Below, piece by piece: positions 33,872 to 43,397 of a stretch of DNA of 50,634 nt. The notes below the pieces were generated by a model. The model did not search any database. It was given only the letters and a program-made list of their open reading frames with translations, and was not told where the DNA came from. The translations under genes and the position numbers were made by a program. Positions within the stretch are counted from its first letter, which is position 1. Every line of letters begins with the position of its first letter. This DNA comes from Gammaproteobacteria bacterium (lineage in GTDB: Bacteria; Pseudomonadota; Gammaproteobacteria; Pseudomonadales; Azotimanducaceae): assembly GCA_004357385.1 (NCBI GenBank), contig SMWF01000003.1, positions 1 to 50,634 on the forward strand, in the 5' to 3' direction.

Positions 33872-35332
33872 ATGCGACGTCTGTTATGGCTCTTCGCGCT
33901 ACTGCTGCTCGGCTTCGCGGCATTGCTGGTCGGTCGGGTGGCGCTACTGGTTCCTGCGCCGACCACAGAATCCGTGGTGGCATTGGACGTTGCCAACGAT
34001 CCTGTTCAGGCCCGGGAGCGGGCCCTGCGACTCGCCGGCGCGATTCGCATCCCAACGATTTCACACCAGGATCCTTCGCTGTTCGATCCAGTGGCGTTCC
34101 GTGAGCTCCACGCCTATCTGGAGCAGACCTTTCCGCTGGCTCATGCCAACCTGGAGCGTGAACTCGTCGCGCAATACAGCCTCCTGTATCGGTGGCCCGG
34201 GCACGATCCGGCGCAACAGCCCTACCTTCTGATGGCTCATCTGGACGTGGTGCCCGTCATCCCGGGAACCGAGCCTAACTGGCAGCATGCGCCGTTCAGC
34301 GGCGAAATCGCCGATGGTTACATCTGGGGACGCGGTACGCTGGACGACAAGTTCGGTGTTACCGGAATTCTCGACGCCATCGAAGGGCTGCTGCAGGCTG
34401 GATTCCAACCCAGCCGGGATGTCTATCTGGCATTTGGCCATGATGAAGAACTGGGTGGCGACGCCGGCGCGGCCGCAATCGCGGGCTTGTTCGAGGCGCG
34501 CGGCATCGATCTGGCGTACGTACTGGACGAAGGCGGCGCGATCATTGAAGGGACGCTGCCGGGACTCGATCGCAAGGTCGCACTCATCGGCATCGCGGAG
34601 AAAGGATTCCTGAGCCTCGAGCTGACCACCAAGGCGGCCGGCGGCCATTCATCCATGCCCCCGCCAAGCACCGCGATCGGCGTTCTGAGCCGCGCCGTGT
34701 CGCGGCTGGAGGCCAGTCCCTTTCCCATGAATCCGAATCATCTCGAGATGACGTTTGCCCATTACCTGGCGCCCTACATGTCGTTCGAAATGCAGGTGCT
34801 GGCCGCAAACCTGTGGCTGTTCGGTCCGCTGTTGGCGACCAGCGATCAGATGAATGCCATGCTGCGCACCACCACCGCGGTCACGATGTTCAATGCCGGC
34901 ATCAAGGAGAACGTGCTGCCGATCAACGCCCGGGCGGTGGTGAATCACCGGATCATCCCCGGAGAAACCGTCGCGAGTGTGACCGCGCGGGTAATCGAGA
35001 TCATAGATGACGGGAGCGTCTCGGTGGCCCCGTTGACCGCCAGGGACCCTTCTGGCGTGTCCGACACCGGCTCCACCGCCTTCGCCGCACTCGCCCGCAC
35101 AGTCCGCCAGCTCAATGATGACGTCATCATCGCGCCGTATCTGGTGGTGGGCGGTACCGATGCGAAGCACTTCGCCGGACTGTCGCAAAACATCTACCGA
35201 TTCAGCCCGATCCTGGCTGAACCCGACATGATGACGCGCTTTCACGGCACCAACGAACGCCTTGCCGTCGACGAGTATGCGCGCGTGGTGTCCTTCTACG
35301 CGCAACTGATCCGCAACAGCGATCAGATATAG
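33872..35332 (+). CDS. M20 family metallopeptidase (PM20D1-like)
   Basis: The 486-residue enzyme has an N-terminal hydrophobic signal or anchor (RLLWLFALLLLGFAALLVG). Metal-binding motifs are readable: LMAHLDVVPV, WGRGTLDDKFGVTG, FGHDEELGGDAG and, late, VVGGTDAKHFAG. These match the PM20D1/carboxypeptidase S branch, which hydrolyses or condenses N-acyl amino acids. An N-acyl amino acid substrate is plausible but inferred. It probably sits at the periplasmic face of the inner membrane. Its 3' end overlaps the converging flavoprotein gene by 10 bp. Confidence 0.9.
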   Translation: MRRLLWLFALLLLGFAALLVGRVALLVPAPTTESVVALDVANDPVQARERALRLAGAIRIPTISHQDPSLFDPVAFRELHAYLEQTFPLAHANLERELVAQYSLLYRWPGHDPAQQPYLLMAHLDVVPVIPGTEPNWQHAPFSGEIADGYIWGRGTLDDKFGVTGILDAIEGLLQAGFQPSRDVYLAFGHDEELGGDAGAAAIAGLFEARGIDLAYVLDEGGAIIEGTLPGLDRKVALIGIAEKGFLSLELTTKAAGGHSSMPPPSTAIGVLSRAVSRLEASPFPMNPNHLEMTFAHYLAPYMSFEMQVLAANLWLFGPLLATSDQMNAMLRTTTAVTMFNAGIKENVLPINARAVVNHRIIPGETVASVTARVIEIIDDGSVSVAPLTARDPSGVSDTGSTAFAALARTVRQLNDDVIIAPYLVVGGTDAKHFAGLSQNIYRFSPILAEPDMMTRFHGTNERLAVDEYARVVSFYAQLIRNSDQI

Positions 35333-36468
35333 GGGCTGTCGGGCCAGTCGCCGTTCAGGAAGAACGCCCCCAGCCCCGGGTAGAACGCGGATCTCGCCTG
35401 CACGTGCTGAGTGATGACATGCATATCCTGAAAGCGTCGCTGCAGGGACTGATCCTCGTGAATCGCGTCCGTGCCTGCAATGTTGTACGCGATATCCACA
35501 ATCCGCGCGGATTCGCGGATGCAGTGCGTGGCGGCCATCCGCAGCAGGATGCGCTGCGCCCGGCTGATCTCCCCGGCCGCGACCACCGCCGACCACACCT
35601 GGGACACGGTAGGAAACAGTAGCTGTCGCGCCGCCAGCAGAAGAGTCTCAGCACGCCCGACCTGCTCCAGGACATGCGGATCAGCGTTCAAGGCAGCTCG
35701 GTCGAAGCGGGCCGTCTTGTGCCGCGCGATAGCGAGCGCGTCATCCAGCGCACCGCGCGCGAGGCCCACTGCCACAGCGGCAAATCCACAGCCAAACATC
35801 AGAACCATCGGTATCGACGACAGCGCACCCGGGTATCGCGCGGTGGCCACTTCGTTGCTCCGATCAAACGACACCGTGTGTCGCGCCGGCACAAACTGCG
35901 CGTCCACAGAAAAATCGTAGCTTCCGGTGCCGCGCAAGCCGCGTACGTTCCACGTATCGGAGAAGCTGACGTCTTCCTGCGAGAAGAAAAACATCCGTGT
36001 TTCCTTGCGCTGGCCATGCTGCACGCGAGCCAGGCCCGCCGCCCACGTCGCATGGTCACAACCGCTGCTGAACGACCAGCGACCGGTGACCTCGAAACCA
36101 CCGTCGACCACCTCGGCGGTGCCCGGCGGCGGCGGTCCATTGCCGATCGCACAGCGTTCGTTCGCCCAGATTTCCGCCGCACCTTCGGGTTCGAAAAGAG
36201 CAGCAATCGTCGCGAACACACCCGCCTGGTTGACGCACCAGGCGGTGCTGGCGTCAGCCCTGGCAAGCACTTCGACCGCCGCCATAAATTCCGGCAGCTC
36301 GCGCTCCTGGCCCCCCAGGGCCCGCGGCACCAACGCCCGGAAGATGTCCTGGGCGAACAGTTCCTCGAGCAACACCTCGGGCAGTCTTCGCTGCGCTTCG
36401 ATTTCCGGGGCCAACGCAGCGACGCGTGGCGCCAGGTCCTTGGCCCATTCAAGCAGATCGTCGTTCAT
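35323..36468 (-). CDS. Acyl-CoA-dehydrogenase-like flavoprotein monooxygenase (HsaA-like)
   Basis: This 381-residue protein has the acyl-CoA dehydrogenase fold: ELFAQDIFRALVPRALGGQE, ADASTAWCVNQAGVFATIAA, GGFEVTGRWSFSSGCDHATW, YDFSVDAQFVPARHTV, and the C-terminal helical part. The missing catalytic Glu context and the SSGCDHATW motif point to the group D flavin hydroxylases (HsaA, HpaB-like) rather than true dehydrogenases. These oxygenate aromatic or steroid-derived substrates with a separate reductase, which is not visible here. The ATG at 36468 is chosen; GTG at 36477 is possible. Confidence 0.82.
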   Translation of the reverse strand: MNDDLLEWAKDLAPRVAALAPEIEAQRRLPEVLLEELFAQDIFRALVPRALGGQERELPEFMAAVEVLARADASTAWCVNQAGVFATIAALFEPEGAAEIWANERCAIGNGPPPPGTAEVVDGGFEVTGRWSFSSGCDHATWAAGLARVQHGQRKETRMFFFSQEDVSFSDTWNVRGLRGTGSYDFSVDAQFVPARHTVSFDRSNEVATARYPGALSSIPMVLMFGCGFAAVAVGLARGALDDALAIARHKTARFDRAALNADPHVLEQVGRAETLLLAARQLLFPTVSQVWSAVVAAGEISRAQRILLRMAATHCIRESARIVDIAYNIAGTDAIHEDQSLQRRFQDMHVITQHVQARSAFYPGLGAFFLNGDWPDSPYI

Positions 36469-36546
36469 CCCCGGCACGCTACCCCAGCACTCCCGGGGAG
36501 TCGAGAGGGGCCCGTGCTATGGTGCGCGCTTTGTCTGGACGACGAG

Positions 36547-37137
36547 ATGGAACTGATTCTGGTCCGGCACGGTCTGCCCGAACGCGTCGAACTCGACCAC
36601 GGAAAAGCCGACCCACCCCTCGCCACGGCGGGCCGGGAACAAGCGGACCAGGCGGCACGCTGGCTGGCCAACGAGACCATCCACGCCGTCTATTCCAGCC
36701 CGATGCGACGGGCCGTGGAAACCGCCGAACCGTTCGCGGCACTCGTCGGCCAGGACATTCGTATTCACGACGGCGTGGCCGAGTACGACCGCGAAGCAAA
36801 CCGTTACGTGCCAATGGAGGAACTCAAGGCCCAGGACTATGAAGCCTGGAAGGCGTTCGTCGCCGGCGGCTACGGCGCGAACGTGGACATCCCGGCGTTT
36901 CGCGCCACCGTGGTCGAGTCCCTCGAACAGATCATCGCCGACCATCGCGGCGAGCGGGTGGCGGTGTTCTGCCACGGTGGGGTCGTCAACGTGTGGACCA
37001 CACACGTGCTGGATATGGCACCAAGACTGTTCTTCGAACCTCGCTACACCAGCATTCATCGCTACCTGTGCGCCCGTTCCGGCGAACGCAACCTGATGAG
37101 CCTGAACGAGGTCGCGCATCTGTCCACGCGTGGTTAA
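36547..37137 (+). CDS. Histidine phosphatase family protein
   Basis: The 196-residue enzyme begins MELILVRHGLPERV with the RHG catalytic histidine motif. YSSPMRRAVETAEPF and VAVFCHGGVVNVW supply the phosphate-pocket arginine and the second histidine. These enzymes dephosphorylate sugar phosphates, nucleotides or small molecules. An ATG at 36547 is the only start giving the motif at the normal position. It is followed 49 bp later by the P450 gene on the same strand. Confidence 0.88.
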   Translation: MELILVRHGLPERVELDHGKADPPLATAGREQADQAARWLANETIHAVYSSPMRRAVETAEPFAALVGQDIRIHDGVAEYDREANRYVPMEELKAQDYEAWKAFVAGGYGANVDIPAFRATVVESLEQIIADHRGERVAVFCHGGVVNVWTTHVLDMAPRLFFEPRYTSIHRYLCARSGERNLMSLNEVAHLSTRG

Positions 37138-37186
37138 CATGGTCCATCCGACGATTGCTGTGCAACCAGAAGGGGATCACCCGACA

Positions 37187-38419
37187 ATGGCCGAACCCGC
37201 CCCAGGCATATCATTCGATGCGATCTTCTCGCCTGAGCAGCTCGCTGACCCCTACCCCGCCTACCGAACGCTGCGCGAAACCACACCAGTGTTCCACGTG
37301 CCCGACACTACCATGTGGCTGGTGTCGCGCTACGCCGACGTCACCGCCGTGCTGCGCGATAAACGACTCGGCCATCATTCCATGCCGAACGCCACCCCGA
37401 ACCTGACCGAGGAGCAGCGCCGGGAGATGATGGACAATCCCGCGCTGGCGGGACTGAGCCGCACGATGCTGCTGCAGAACCCGCCGGACCACACGAGACT
37501 GCGCAGTCTCGTGGTCAAAGCATTCGATGCGCGACGCATCGAGCAGATGCGGGACCGTGTTCGTTCGATCGCCAATGAACTGGTCGACGCATTGTTGGCC
37601 TCCAACAGCGGCGACCTCGTACGCGGCTTCAACCACCCGCTGCCGGTGATCGTGATCTGCGATCTGCTGGGTGTTCCCGAAGCCGATCGCGCGGGTTTCA
37701 TCGAAGAAACCAACGTCCAGGGCCGGCTCATCGATCCCACGCCGATGACCGAGGAAGAGCTGCACCAGGCGAACGTCAACATGGTGGAAAGCGCGGAATA
37801 CTTCAACGCGCTCTGCGACGATCGGCGCAAGCATCCCCAGGACGACCTGCTGACCGCGCTGGTCGAGTCCGAAACCGAGCATGGCAAGCTGACCCGCGAT
37901 GAACTCACATCAAACATTTCGCTGTTGTTCGCTGCCGGGCACGAAACCACCGTGAACTTACTAGGCAATGCGCTACTTGCGCTGTACCGAAATCGTGATC
38001 AGTTGGACCTGCTGCGCGCCAGGCCCGAACTGTTTGCTACCGCCGCGGACGAATTCATTCGCTACGACAGCTCCGTGCAGCTCAGCGCTCGCAGCACCTT
38101 TGAGCCAATCGAGTTGGGCGGATGCGAAATTCCAACCGGCCACGAGGTGTTGACCCTGCTCGGCGCAGCGAACCGCGATCCGGAGCAGTTCGACGACCCC
38201 GATCGACTCGACCTCACCCGGCAAAACGTCAAGCCGGCGTCCTTTGGCGGTGGCATTCACTATTGTCTGGGTGCCCAGCTTGCCCGACTGGAAACGGAAG
38301 AGGCGCTGCGCATTCTGCTGGAGCGTCTACCGGACCTCGAACTCGACAACATCGACACGCCCGAGTGGAAGCCCACGATTACCTTGAGGGGAGTGAAGAC
38401 GCTCCCGGCCCATTGGTAG
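37187..38419 (+). CDS. Cytochrome P450
   Basis: The 410-residue enzyme has the bacterial class I pattern. FSPEQLADPYPAYRTLRETT starts the fold; the I-helix has LFAAGHETTVNLL; the K-helix has ADEFIRYDS (ExxR); and the heme ligand is in FGGGIHYCLGAQLAR. The start could be 37139 or 37187; the latter is chosen because the earlier part has no homology. The substrate is unknown. No ferredoxin or reductase lies next to it, so partners must be elsewhere. Confidence 0.9.
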   Translation: MAEPAPGISFDAIFSPEQLADPYPAYRTLRETTPVFHVPDTTMWLVSRYADVTAVLRDKRLGHHSMPNATPNLTEEQRREMMDNPALAGLSRTMLLQNPPDHTRLRSLVVKAFDARRIEQMRDRVRSIANELVDALLASNSGDLVRGFNHPLPVIVICDLLGVPEADRAGFIEETNVQGRLIDPTPMTEEELHQANVNMVESAEYFNALCDDRRKHPQDDLLTALVESETEHGKLTRDELTSNISLLFAAGHETTVNLLGNALLALYRNRDQLDLLRARPELFATAADEFIRYDSSVQLSARSTFEPIELGGCEIPTGHEVLTLLGAANRDPEQFDDPDRLDLTRQNVKPASFGGGIHYCLGAQLARLETEEALRILLERLPDLELDNIDTPEWKPTITLRGVKTLPAHW

Positions 38420-38430
38420 CCTCCGGAGAG

Positions 38431-39321
38431 TCAGGCAAGCCCGACCAGTTCTTCGGAGACCTTCCACAAGCGATCAGCCAGATGCCGATCGCCCGCCAAC
38501 CGATGGGTACGCGCCTCATGACAGTCGGCAAAGTACTTTCCAGCCGTTCCAGCCAGATCTGCTGACGTCGCAACGTAGCACTGGGTCGCGGCGCCCTGGG
38601 CGATGCTCTTCGAAAACGCGACCATGAACAGACCCATCACACCTGTGAGGACCGGATTCATGTGGCGCGCCAGGTTCGTACGGATGACCCCGGGGTGCAG
38701 CGAATTTGCCGTCACACCGTCGCCAAGGCGCTGATTCAACCCATTCGCAAACAACACGTTGGCGAGCTTCGATTGTCCATAGGCGCGAAACGCACTGTAG
38801 CCGTGCTCGCCCGACAGGTTGTCGAATTGAATGCCTTCCTTGGGCGCCTGCAGATGCGCCGAGCTGCTGACCACCACGATCCGCGCGTTCTCGGCCGCGG
38901 TGATCTGGTCCTTGAGAAGATTCACCAGCAGAAAGTGGCCGAGGTGGTTGGTCGCGAACTGCTTCTCGATACCGTCAACCTGCTCGAGCTTCGGCAGCGC
39001 CATGATGCCGGCGTTGGCAATGACGATGTCGATCACCGGTGTCGTCTCGGCGACCGCCACGGCGCAGCGGCGGATGTCGTCCTGATCGGTCAGTTCGCAG
39101 GCCAGGGGCGTCACGGTTCCGGCCACTCCCGCCGCGGCGTGGCTCGCCTTTTCCAGGGTGCGTGCGGTTCCGATCACGTGCGCACCGCGCAGCGCCATGA
39201 CGCGCATCGTCTCGGTGCCGATTCCCGAGTTCACCCCGGTAATCAACACCGTCTTACCGCTGAGGTCGAGTCCCTCGGTGACTTCCTCGGCGGTGCTGCG
39301 TTTATTGAATTTCGACGCCAC
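38431..39321 (-). CDS. SDR family oxidoreductase (retinol-dehydrogenase-like)
   Basis: This 296-residue SDR has the RDH/WWOX-like order: GKTVLITGVNSGIGTETMRV, VIANAGIMALPKLEQVDGIE, the catalytic VVSSSAHLQ serine and YGQSKLANVL (Tyr and Lys). SLHPGVIRTNLARHM is typical of this group. It acts on long-chain alcohols, aldehydes or ketones with NADP(H). It lies downstream of the sortase and its substrate on the same strand but appears unrelated. Confidence 0.87.
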   Translation of the reverse strand: MASKFNKRSTAEEVTEGLDLSGKTVLITGVNSGIGTETMRVMALRGAHVIGTARTLEKASHAAAGVAGTVTPLACELTDQDDIRRCAVAVAETTPVIDIVIANAGIMALPKLEQVDGIEKQFATNHLGHFLLVNLLKDQITAAENARIVVVSSSAHLQAPKEGIQFDNLSGEHGYSAFRAYGQSKLANVLFANGLNQRLGDGVTANSLHPGVIRTNLARHMNPVLTGVMGLFMVAFSKSIAQGAATQCYVATSADLAGTAGKYFADCHEARTHRLAGDRHLADRLWKVSEELVGLA

Positions 39322-39372
39322 GATCTGGAACTGACCCGGTCCGTCGCGACCGACAGACCGGGTCGGCTCGAA

Positions 39373-39942
39373 TCAACTTCTGCGCGTTCTCAAGCGACGA
39401 ATCAGACCGGCACCGAACAGCAACAGGCCGCCCGCCAGACCGAGCGCAGGTAGCACAGACGCCGTCGTCGGCAACGCCGACACTGCTTCAGCCACATGCA
39501 CGACGATCTCGTCGGTCTCGGTGACCAGCGCGATCTCTTCAATTACCGGCTGGCCAAACTCCTCTACGCTGACGTAGATACGAATTTCCTGGCCACGAAC
39601 GAGATCACGAGGGCGGGTCTTTTGGCCCGCCACCAGAACATAGGCGTCAGACCCCGGGCGAATCGTGAACGTGTGGTCCGTTGCCGGCAAATAGAGCCGC
39701 ACGCTGCCGGCGGTGACCCGCCGAACGATCGCTGTGGTCTTTGCGTACAGTACACCGGCGCGTTCGACAATCGCTTCACAGGCACCTTCCAGCTCCGCAA
39801 AGCGCTCCTGAGCTTCAGTCGTCGGGGTAAAGTCCTCGCACGCCATCTCTGTCAATACCGCGGGCGATGTTGCCGGATCTTGTGCCAGCGCGGAAAACGC
39901 CAACAGGCCAAGCCCGGCAATCATGATCTTTATGATCTTCAT
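39373..39942 (-). CDS. Sortase-dependent surface protein with LPTTA sorting signal
   Basis: The 189-residue protein has an N-terminal signal peptide (MKIIKIMIAGLGLLAFSALA). It ends with a tripartite cell-sorting signal: LPTTA at 157-161, a hydrophobic helix about 165-180, and a basic tail RRLRTRRS. The middle is a small beta-domain with two cysteines (35 and 55) and the pattern VRLYLPATDHTFTI followed by LVRGQEIRIYV. It has no VIT or VWA domain, unlike the known marine proteobacterial sortase targets. The sortase gene lies 25 bp upstream on the same strand. What the protein binds is unknown. Confidence 0.82.
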   Translation of the reverse strand: MKIIKIMIAGLGLLAFSALAQDPATSPAVLTEMACEDFTPTTEAQERFAELEGACEAIVERAGVLYAKTTAIVRRVTAGSVRLYLPATDHTFTIRPGSDAYVLVAGQKTRPRDLVRGQEIRIYVSVEEFGQPVIEEIALVTETDEIVVHVAEAVSALPTTASVLPALGLAGGLLLFGAGLIRRLRTRRS

Positions 39943-39967
39943 CTATCGTCTCCTTTCGTCATGTGCT

Positions 39968-40702
39968 TCAGAGCCTGTCCGACTCCATTCTGGGACCCAC
40001 TCCTCGAGCCAACGTCGGCTCTCCCCCGGAGGAAGTCGTGGGTCGCCTAGGGGAACTGTTGTCGAGCACGCCCCGCACGATGTAGCGGTCCGGCGCGTAG
40101 CCGACGTAATAAAACGGATAACAGGTGATCAACGTCAGCACGTCCGCATCGGTAGGCTCGAGCACGCCGGTGTCCAACGGATCGACGATCAGTATTTCAG
40201 AGATTCGGTACTGGTCGGTCCCGGCCAGCGTCTCAACCTCCATGAGGTCGCCAACCAGAACGTCCTTCAGCCTGCGGAAGTGGCTATCGCGGTGACCGGC
40301 GATGGCAACGTTGCCCGGAGTTCCCGGAAGTTCACTGCCTGCGACGTGACCAACACCCCGATTGAGGGACATCTTATCGGTGCCATTGAACACTGGTACT
40401 TCCAACTCAATCGAGGGGATTCGGAGTACCGCCGCGGGCGTGCCGAGATCGGCTTGCGCGTTGGCATCATACGCGTGCCGCCGCTTGGCCGACCAGAGAC
40501 TCTGATCAGGTTCCTGACTCGCCAGTGCCGCATCGAACGCCGCCAACGCGGCGCGATTCGCGCTGACCGAATCAACGTAAGCAAAACCCACGAAACCGAC
40601 CAGCAATACGCCGGCAACGAATGACACGCGCTCGGCGCGCCGCAACCATGGACTGCCGTCGACGTTCCCTGTGCGTCTTGTGTGCGCTCGTCCCCAGCCC
40701 AC
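39968..40702 (-). CDS. Class D sortase
   Basis: This 244-residue sortase has an N-terminal anchor (VSFVAGVLLVGFVGFAYV, about 26-43). The catalytic triad is His137 (AGHRDSHF), Cys194 (TLITCYPFYYVGYAP) and Arg206 (DRYIV). The LITCYPFYYVG text and GVGHVAGSELPGTPGNVAI match class D rather than the gram-negative-specific class GN. Sortases transpeptidate secreted proteins at a LPxTx motif. Its gene starts with GTG at 40702; a start further downstream is possible. It is adjacent to its probable sole substrate. Confidence 0.88.
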   Translation of the reverse strand: MGWGRAHTRRTGNVDGSPWLRRAERVSFVAGVLLVGFVGFAYVDSVSANRAALAAFDAALASQEPDQSLWSAKRRHAYDANAQADLGTPAAVLRIPSIELEVPVFNGTDKMSLNRGVGHVAGSELPGTPGNVAIAGHRDSHFRRLKDVLVGDLMEVETLAGTDQYRISEILIVDPLDTGVLEPTDADVLTLITCYPFYYVGYAPDRYIVRGVLDNSSPRRPTTSSGGEPTLARGVGPRMESDRL

Positions 40703-40886
40703 GCGCTCGCCCTGACCATCCGTGTGAGCCGGCGAGTATCCGCCCCCACCCGGTGCCCGTCAACGGCGCTGTGGCGCTGTAGGGTATTAAAAGGCGCTAA
40801 CGGGCGCGGACCCTCGCGGTGTGCCTTGCCTTCGCAACCTTCACGCAAGAGCCGCAACAAGGGGTCCGATGCGTTAACCTCGCGCC

Positions 40887-42383
40887 ATGACGCCGCGAAT
40901 AATCATCGTTGGCGCTGGCAACGCAGCCCTGTGCGCGGCCTTGAGCGCTTGCGAGCAAGGTGCCGAGGTGACCGTACTGGAGCGCGCTCCCGAAGCGCTG
41001 CGTGGCGGTAATTCCAGATTTACCGCCGGCGCCATGCGCGTCGCCTACGATGGCGCTGACGATCTGGTTCGTCTGATTCCCGAGTTAACCTCCGATGAAC
41101 TGAAACGCGTCGACTTCGGCAGCTACTCAAAGGACAGCTTCTACGACGATCTCGCCAGGATCAGCGAGTATCGCTGCGACCCCGATCTTGCCGAGCGGCT
41201 CGCCGACGCGAGTTTTCCGACGTTGCTATGGATGCGGACAAACGGTATTCGGTTTCTTCCCATGTACGGCCGCCAGTCGTTCGAGGTAGACGGAAAAGCC
41301 AGGTTCTGGGGCGGACTGACGATCGAAGCTTGGGGCGGCGGCCCGGGGCTGGTGGACAATCTGGTCAGGTTGGTGGAGCAACGCGGGGTACGAATCGAGT
41401 ACACGGCGCGCGCGACCTCGCTGATCACCGACGGTCCGCGCGTGGTCGGGGTGGTCGTGCAGCGCGCGGGAATCGAACATCGACTCGAGGCAAACGCGGT
41501 AGTCCTCGCCAGCGGCGGTTTCGAAGCAAACCCCCGCTGGCGGGCCCGCTACCTGGGTCCGGGTTGGGATCTGGCCAAGGTGCGCGGCACCCGCTTCAAC
41601 ACCGGCGATGGCATTCGCATGGCCCTGAACGCCGGCGCGGCCGCGCGCGGACATTGGTCCGGCTGCCACGCGGTGGGTTGGGATCTCAACGCCCCGGAAT
41701 TCGGCGATCTCGACATTGGCGACGGCTTCCAGAAACACTCATACCCTTTTGGCATACTGGTCAACGGGGCGGGCCATCGCTTCGTAGACGAGGGCGCCGA
41801 TTTTCGAAACTACACGTACGCCAAATACGGGCGTGAGATTCTCGCGCAACCGGGGCAGTTCGCCTGGCAGGTGTTCGATGCCAAGGTCGAGCATCTGCTG
41901 CGCGATGAGTATCGAATCCGACAGGTGACGCGGGTACATGCGGACACGCTCGAAGAACTGGTGCAGCGCATGGAGAATGTGGATGCCGCCGCATTCTCGG
42001 CAACCGTTGCGGCATTCAATCGCGCGGTTGATGTGGCGACCCCCTTCGACCCGACTCGCAAGGATGGTCGCGCAGCGCACGGCCTGGCGGTTCCGAAAAG
42101 CAACTGGGCCAATCCGTTGGATACCCCACCATACTCCGCCTATGCCGTGACCTGCGGCATCACGTTCACCTTCGGTGGCGTGCATGTCGATGCCGACGCG
42201 CAGGTGATCGACGAAGCCGGCGAACCCATTCCGGGTTTGTATGCCGCCGGAGAGCTGGTCGGCGGGTTGTTCTATTTCAACTATCCGGGCGGGTCAGGAC
42301 TCACGTCGGGTGCGGTGTTCGGCCGCATCGCCGGAGCCAACGCCGCCGCGCATGTTGCAGGGCGGCCAACGACCACTGTATAA
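40887..42383 (+). CDS. FAD-dependent dehydrogenase (TcuA / flavocytochrome c-like)
   Basis: The 498-residue flavoprotein starts MTPRIIIVGAGNAALCAALS (dinucleotide-binding GxGxxA). It then has GGNSRFTAGAMRVAYDG, VVLASGGFEANPRWRARY and, near the end, GLYAAGELVGGLFYFNYPGG and SGLTSGAVFGRIAG, the C-terminal FAD closure. This is the fumarate-reductase/tricarballylate-dehydrogenase group. It oxidises or reduces a carbon-carbon bond next to a carboxylate or ketone. A sulfotransferase follows after 32 bp, so it leads an operon. Confidence 0.87.
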   Translation: MTPRIIIVGAGNAALCAALSACEQGAEVTVLERAPEALRGGNSRFTAGAMRVAYDGADDLVRLIPELTSDELKRVDFGSYSKDSFYDDLARISEYRCDPDLAERLADASFPTLLWMRTNGIRFLPMYGRQSFEVDGKARFWGGLTIEAWGGGPGLVDNLVRLVEQRGVRIEYTARATSLITDGPRVVGVVVQRAGIEHRLEANAVVLASGGFEANPRWRARYLGPGWDLAKVRGTRFNTGDGIRMALNAGAAARGHWSGCHAVGWDLNAPEFGDLDIGDGFQKHSYPFGILVNGAGHRFVDEGADFRNYTYAKYGREILAQPGQFAWQVFDAKVEHLLRDEYRIRQVTRVHADTLEELVQRMENVDAAAFSATVAAFNRAVDVATPFDPTRKDGRAAHGLAVPKSNWANPLDTPPYSAYAVTCGITFTFGGVHVDADAQVIDEAGEPIPGLYAAGELVGGLFYFNYPGGSGLTSGAVFGRIAGANAAAHVAGRPTTTV

Positions 42384-42415
42384 GTCCGATCACCATCCGG
42401 GGAACAGGAACACCC

Positions 42416-43357
42416 GTGCGCATCGGACCCAGCCTCGACCACATCTATCAGAATCATCATCTGGATTCGACCCGATGGGACGTCGTCACCCCCCGCGACG
42501 ACGACATCATCATCACCTCCTCCTACAAGTCGGGCACCACCTGGACCCAGTGGATCATCTACAACCTGATCTTTCTCGGCGAGACCGAGCCGCCGCCCTT
42601 CGACGGGATTTCGCCGTGGATCGACGCCCGGTTCATGCCTTTTCCGCTGGAGCAGCTCGGCAGGATGGTTGAGCAGCAGCGTCACCGACGCTTTCTCAAA
42701 TCGCACCTGCCTGCGGACGGCTTGCCATTCCACACCAACCTGAAGTACATCGTTGTGGCCCGCGATGCCCGCGACGTATTCATGTCGTTGGTGAACCACT
42801 ATGCCGCCTATACCGACGCGCTTTACACGATGATGAACGACTCGCCAGGACGAGTAGGCGATCCCATGCCCAAATTCGACGGCGACATCCGCCGGTTGTG
42901 GAAGTCCTGGATCACCCGCGGCTGGTTCGAGTGGGAGTCCGAAGGCTATCCCATGTTCTCCAACATGCATCACACCAGAACCTGGTGGCCCCACCGCGAG
43001 CTCGACAACGTGCTGCTGCTCCACTACAACGACCTGAAACGCGATCTGCCCGGGCAAATTCGGCGCCTCGGCGCGTTTCTCGACATCGCCGTCGACGATG
43101 CACAAGCCCGGGAGGTGGCGGCCGCATCGCATATCGATGCAATGCGCAAACGCGCGCTCGAGAACGGCGACGGCATGCAGGGCGCATTCAGAGGGGGTGC
43201 AAAGACATTCTTCTACAAAGGCACCAACGAACGCTGGCGCGGCGTCCTGACGGACGATGACCTCGAGCTGTACGAGCGGGCAAAGCAACGGGTGCTGAGC
43301 CCGGACTGTGCCGAGTGGCTGGAGCACGGCTGGTTGGGCCTGCCCTCCGCGCCGTGA
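42416..43357 (+). CDS. Sulfotransferase (PAPS-dependent)
   Basis: This 313-residue enzyme has the cytosolic sulfotransferase 5'-phosphosulfate loop IITSSYKSGTTWTQWI and ARDARDVFMSLVNHYAAY, the 3'-phosphate-binding segment. The late KGTNERWRGVL loop also contacts PAPS. It transfers sulfate from PAPS to a hydroxyl or amine. The start is GTG at 42416; AGGAACA lies upstream. It sits between a flavoprotein dehydrogenase and an aminotransferase in one transcription unit. Confidence 0.88.
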   Translation: MRIGPSLDHIYQNHHLDSTRWDVVTPRDDDIIITSSYKSGTTWTQWIIYNLIFLGETEPPPFDGISPWIDARFMPFPLEQLGRMVEQQRHRRFLKSHLPADGLPFHTNLKYIVVARDARDVFMSLVNHYAAYTDALYTMMNDSPGRVGDPMPKFDGDIRRLWKSWITRGWFEWESEGYPMFSNMHHTRTWWPHRELDNVLLLHYNDLKRDLPGQIRRLGAFLDIAVDDAQAREVAAASHIDAMRKRALENGDGMQGAFRGGAKTFFYKGTNERWRGVLTDDDLELYERAKQRVLSPDCAEWLEHGWLGLPSAP

Positions 43358-43397
43358 CGAACCCGTTGGAAACCCGCGACGGAGCCGTGGGGAACCC

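Noticed and set aside
35674-36546. Long plus-strand extension upstream of the histidine phosphatase
   Set aside because: It is basic, has no homology and lies antisense to the flavoprotein gene, which explains the open frame; the catalytic RHG motif needs the start at 36547.
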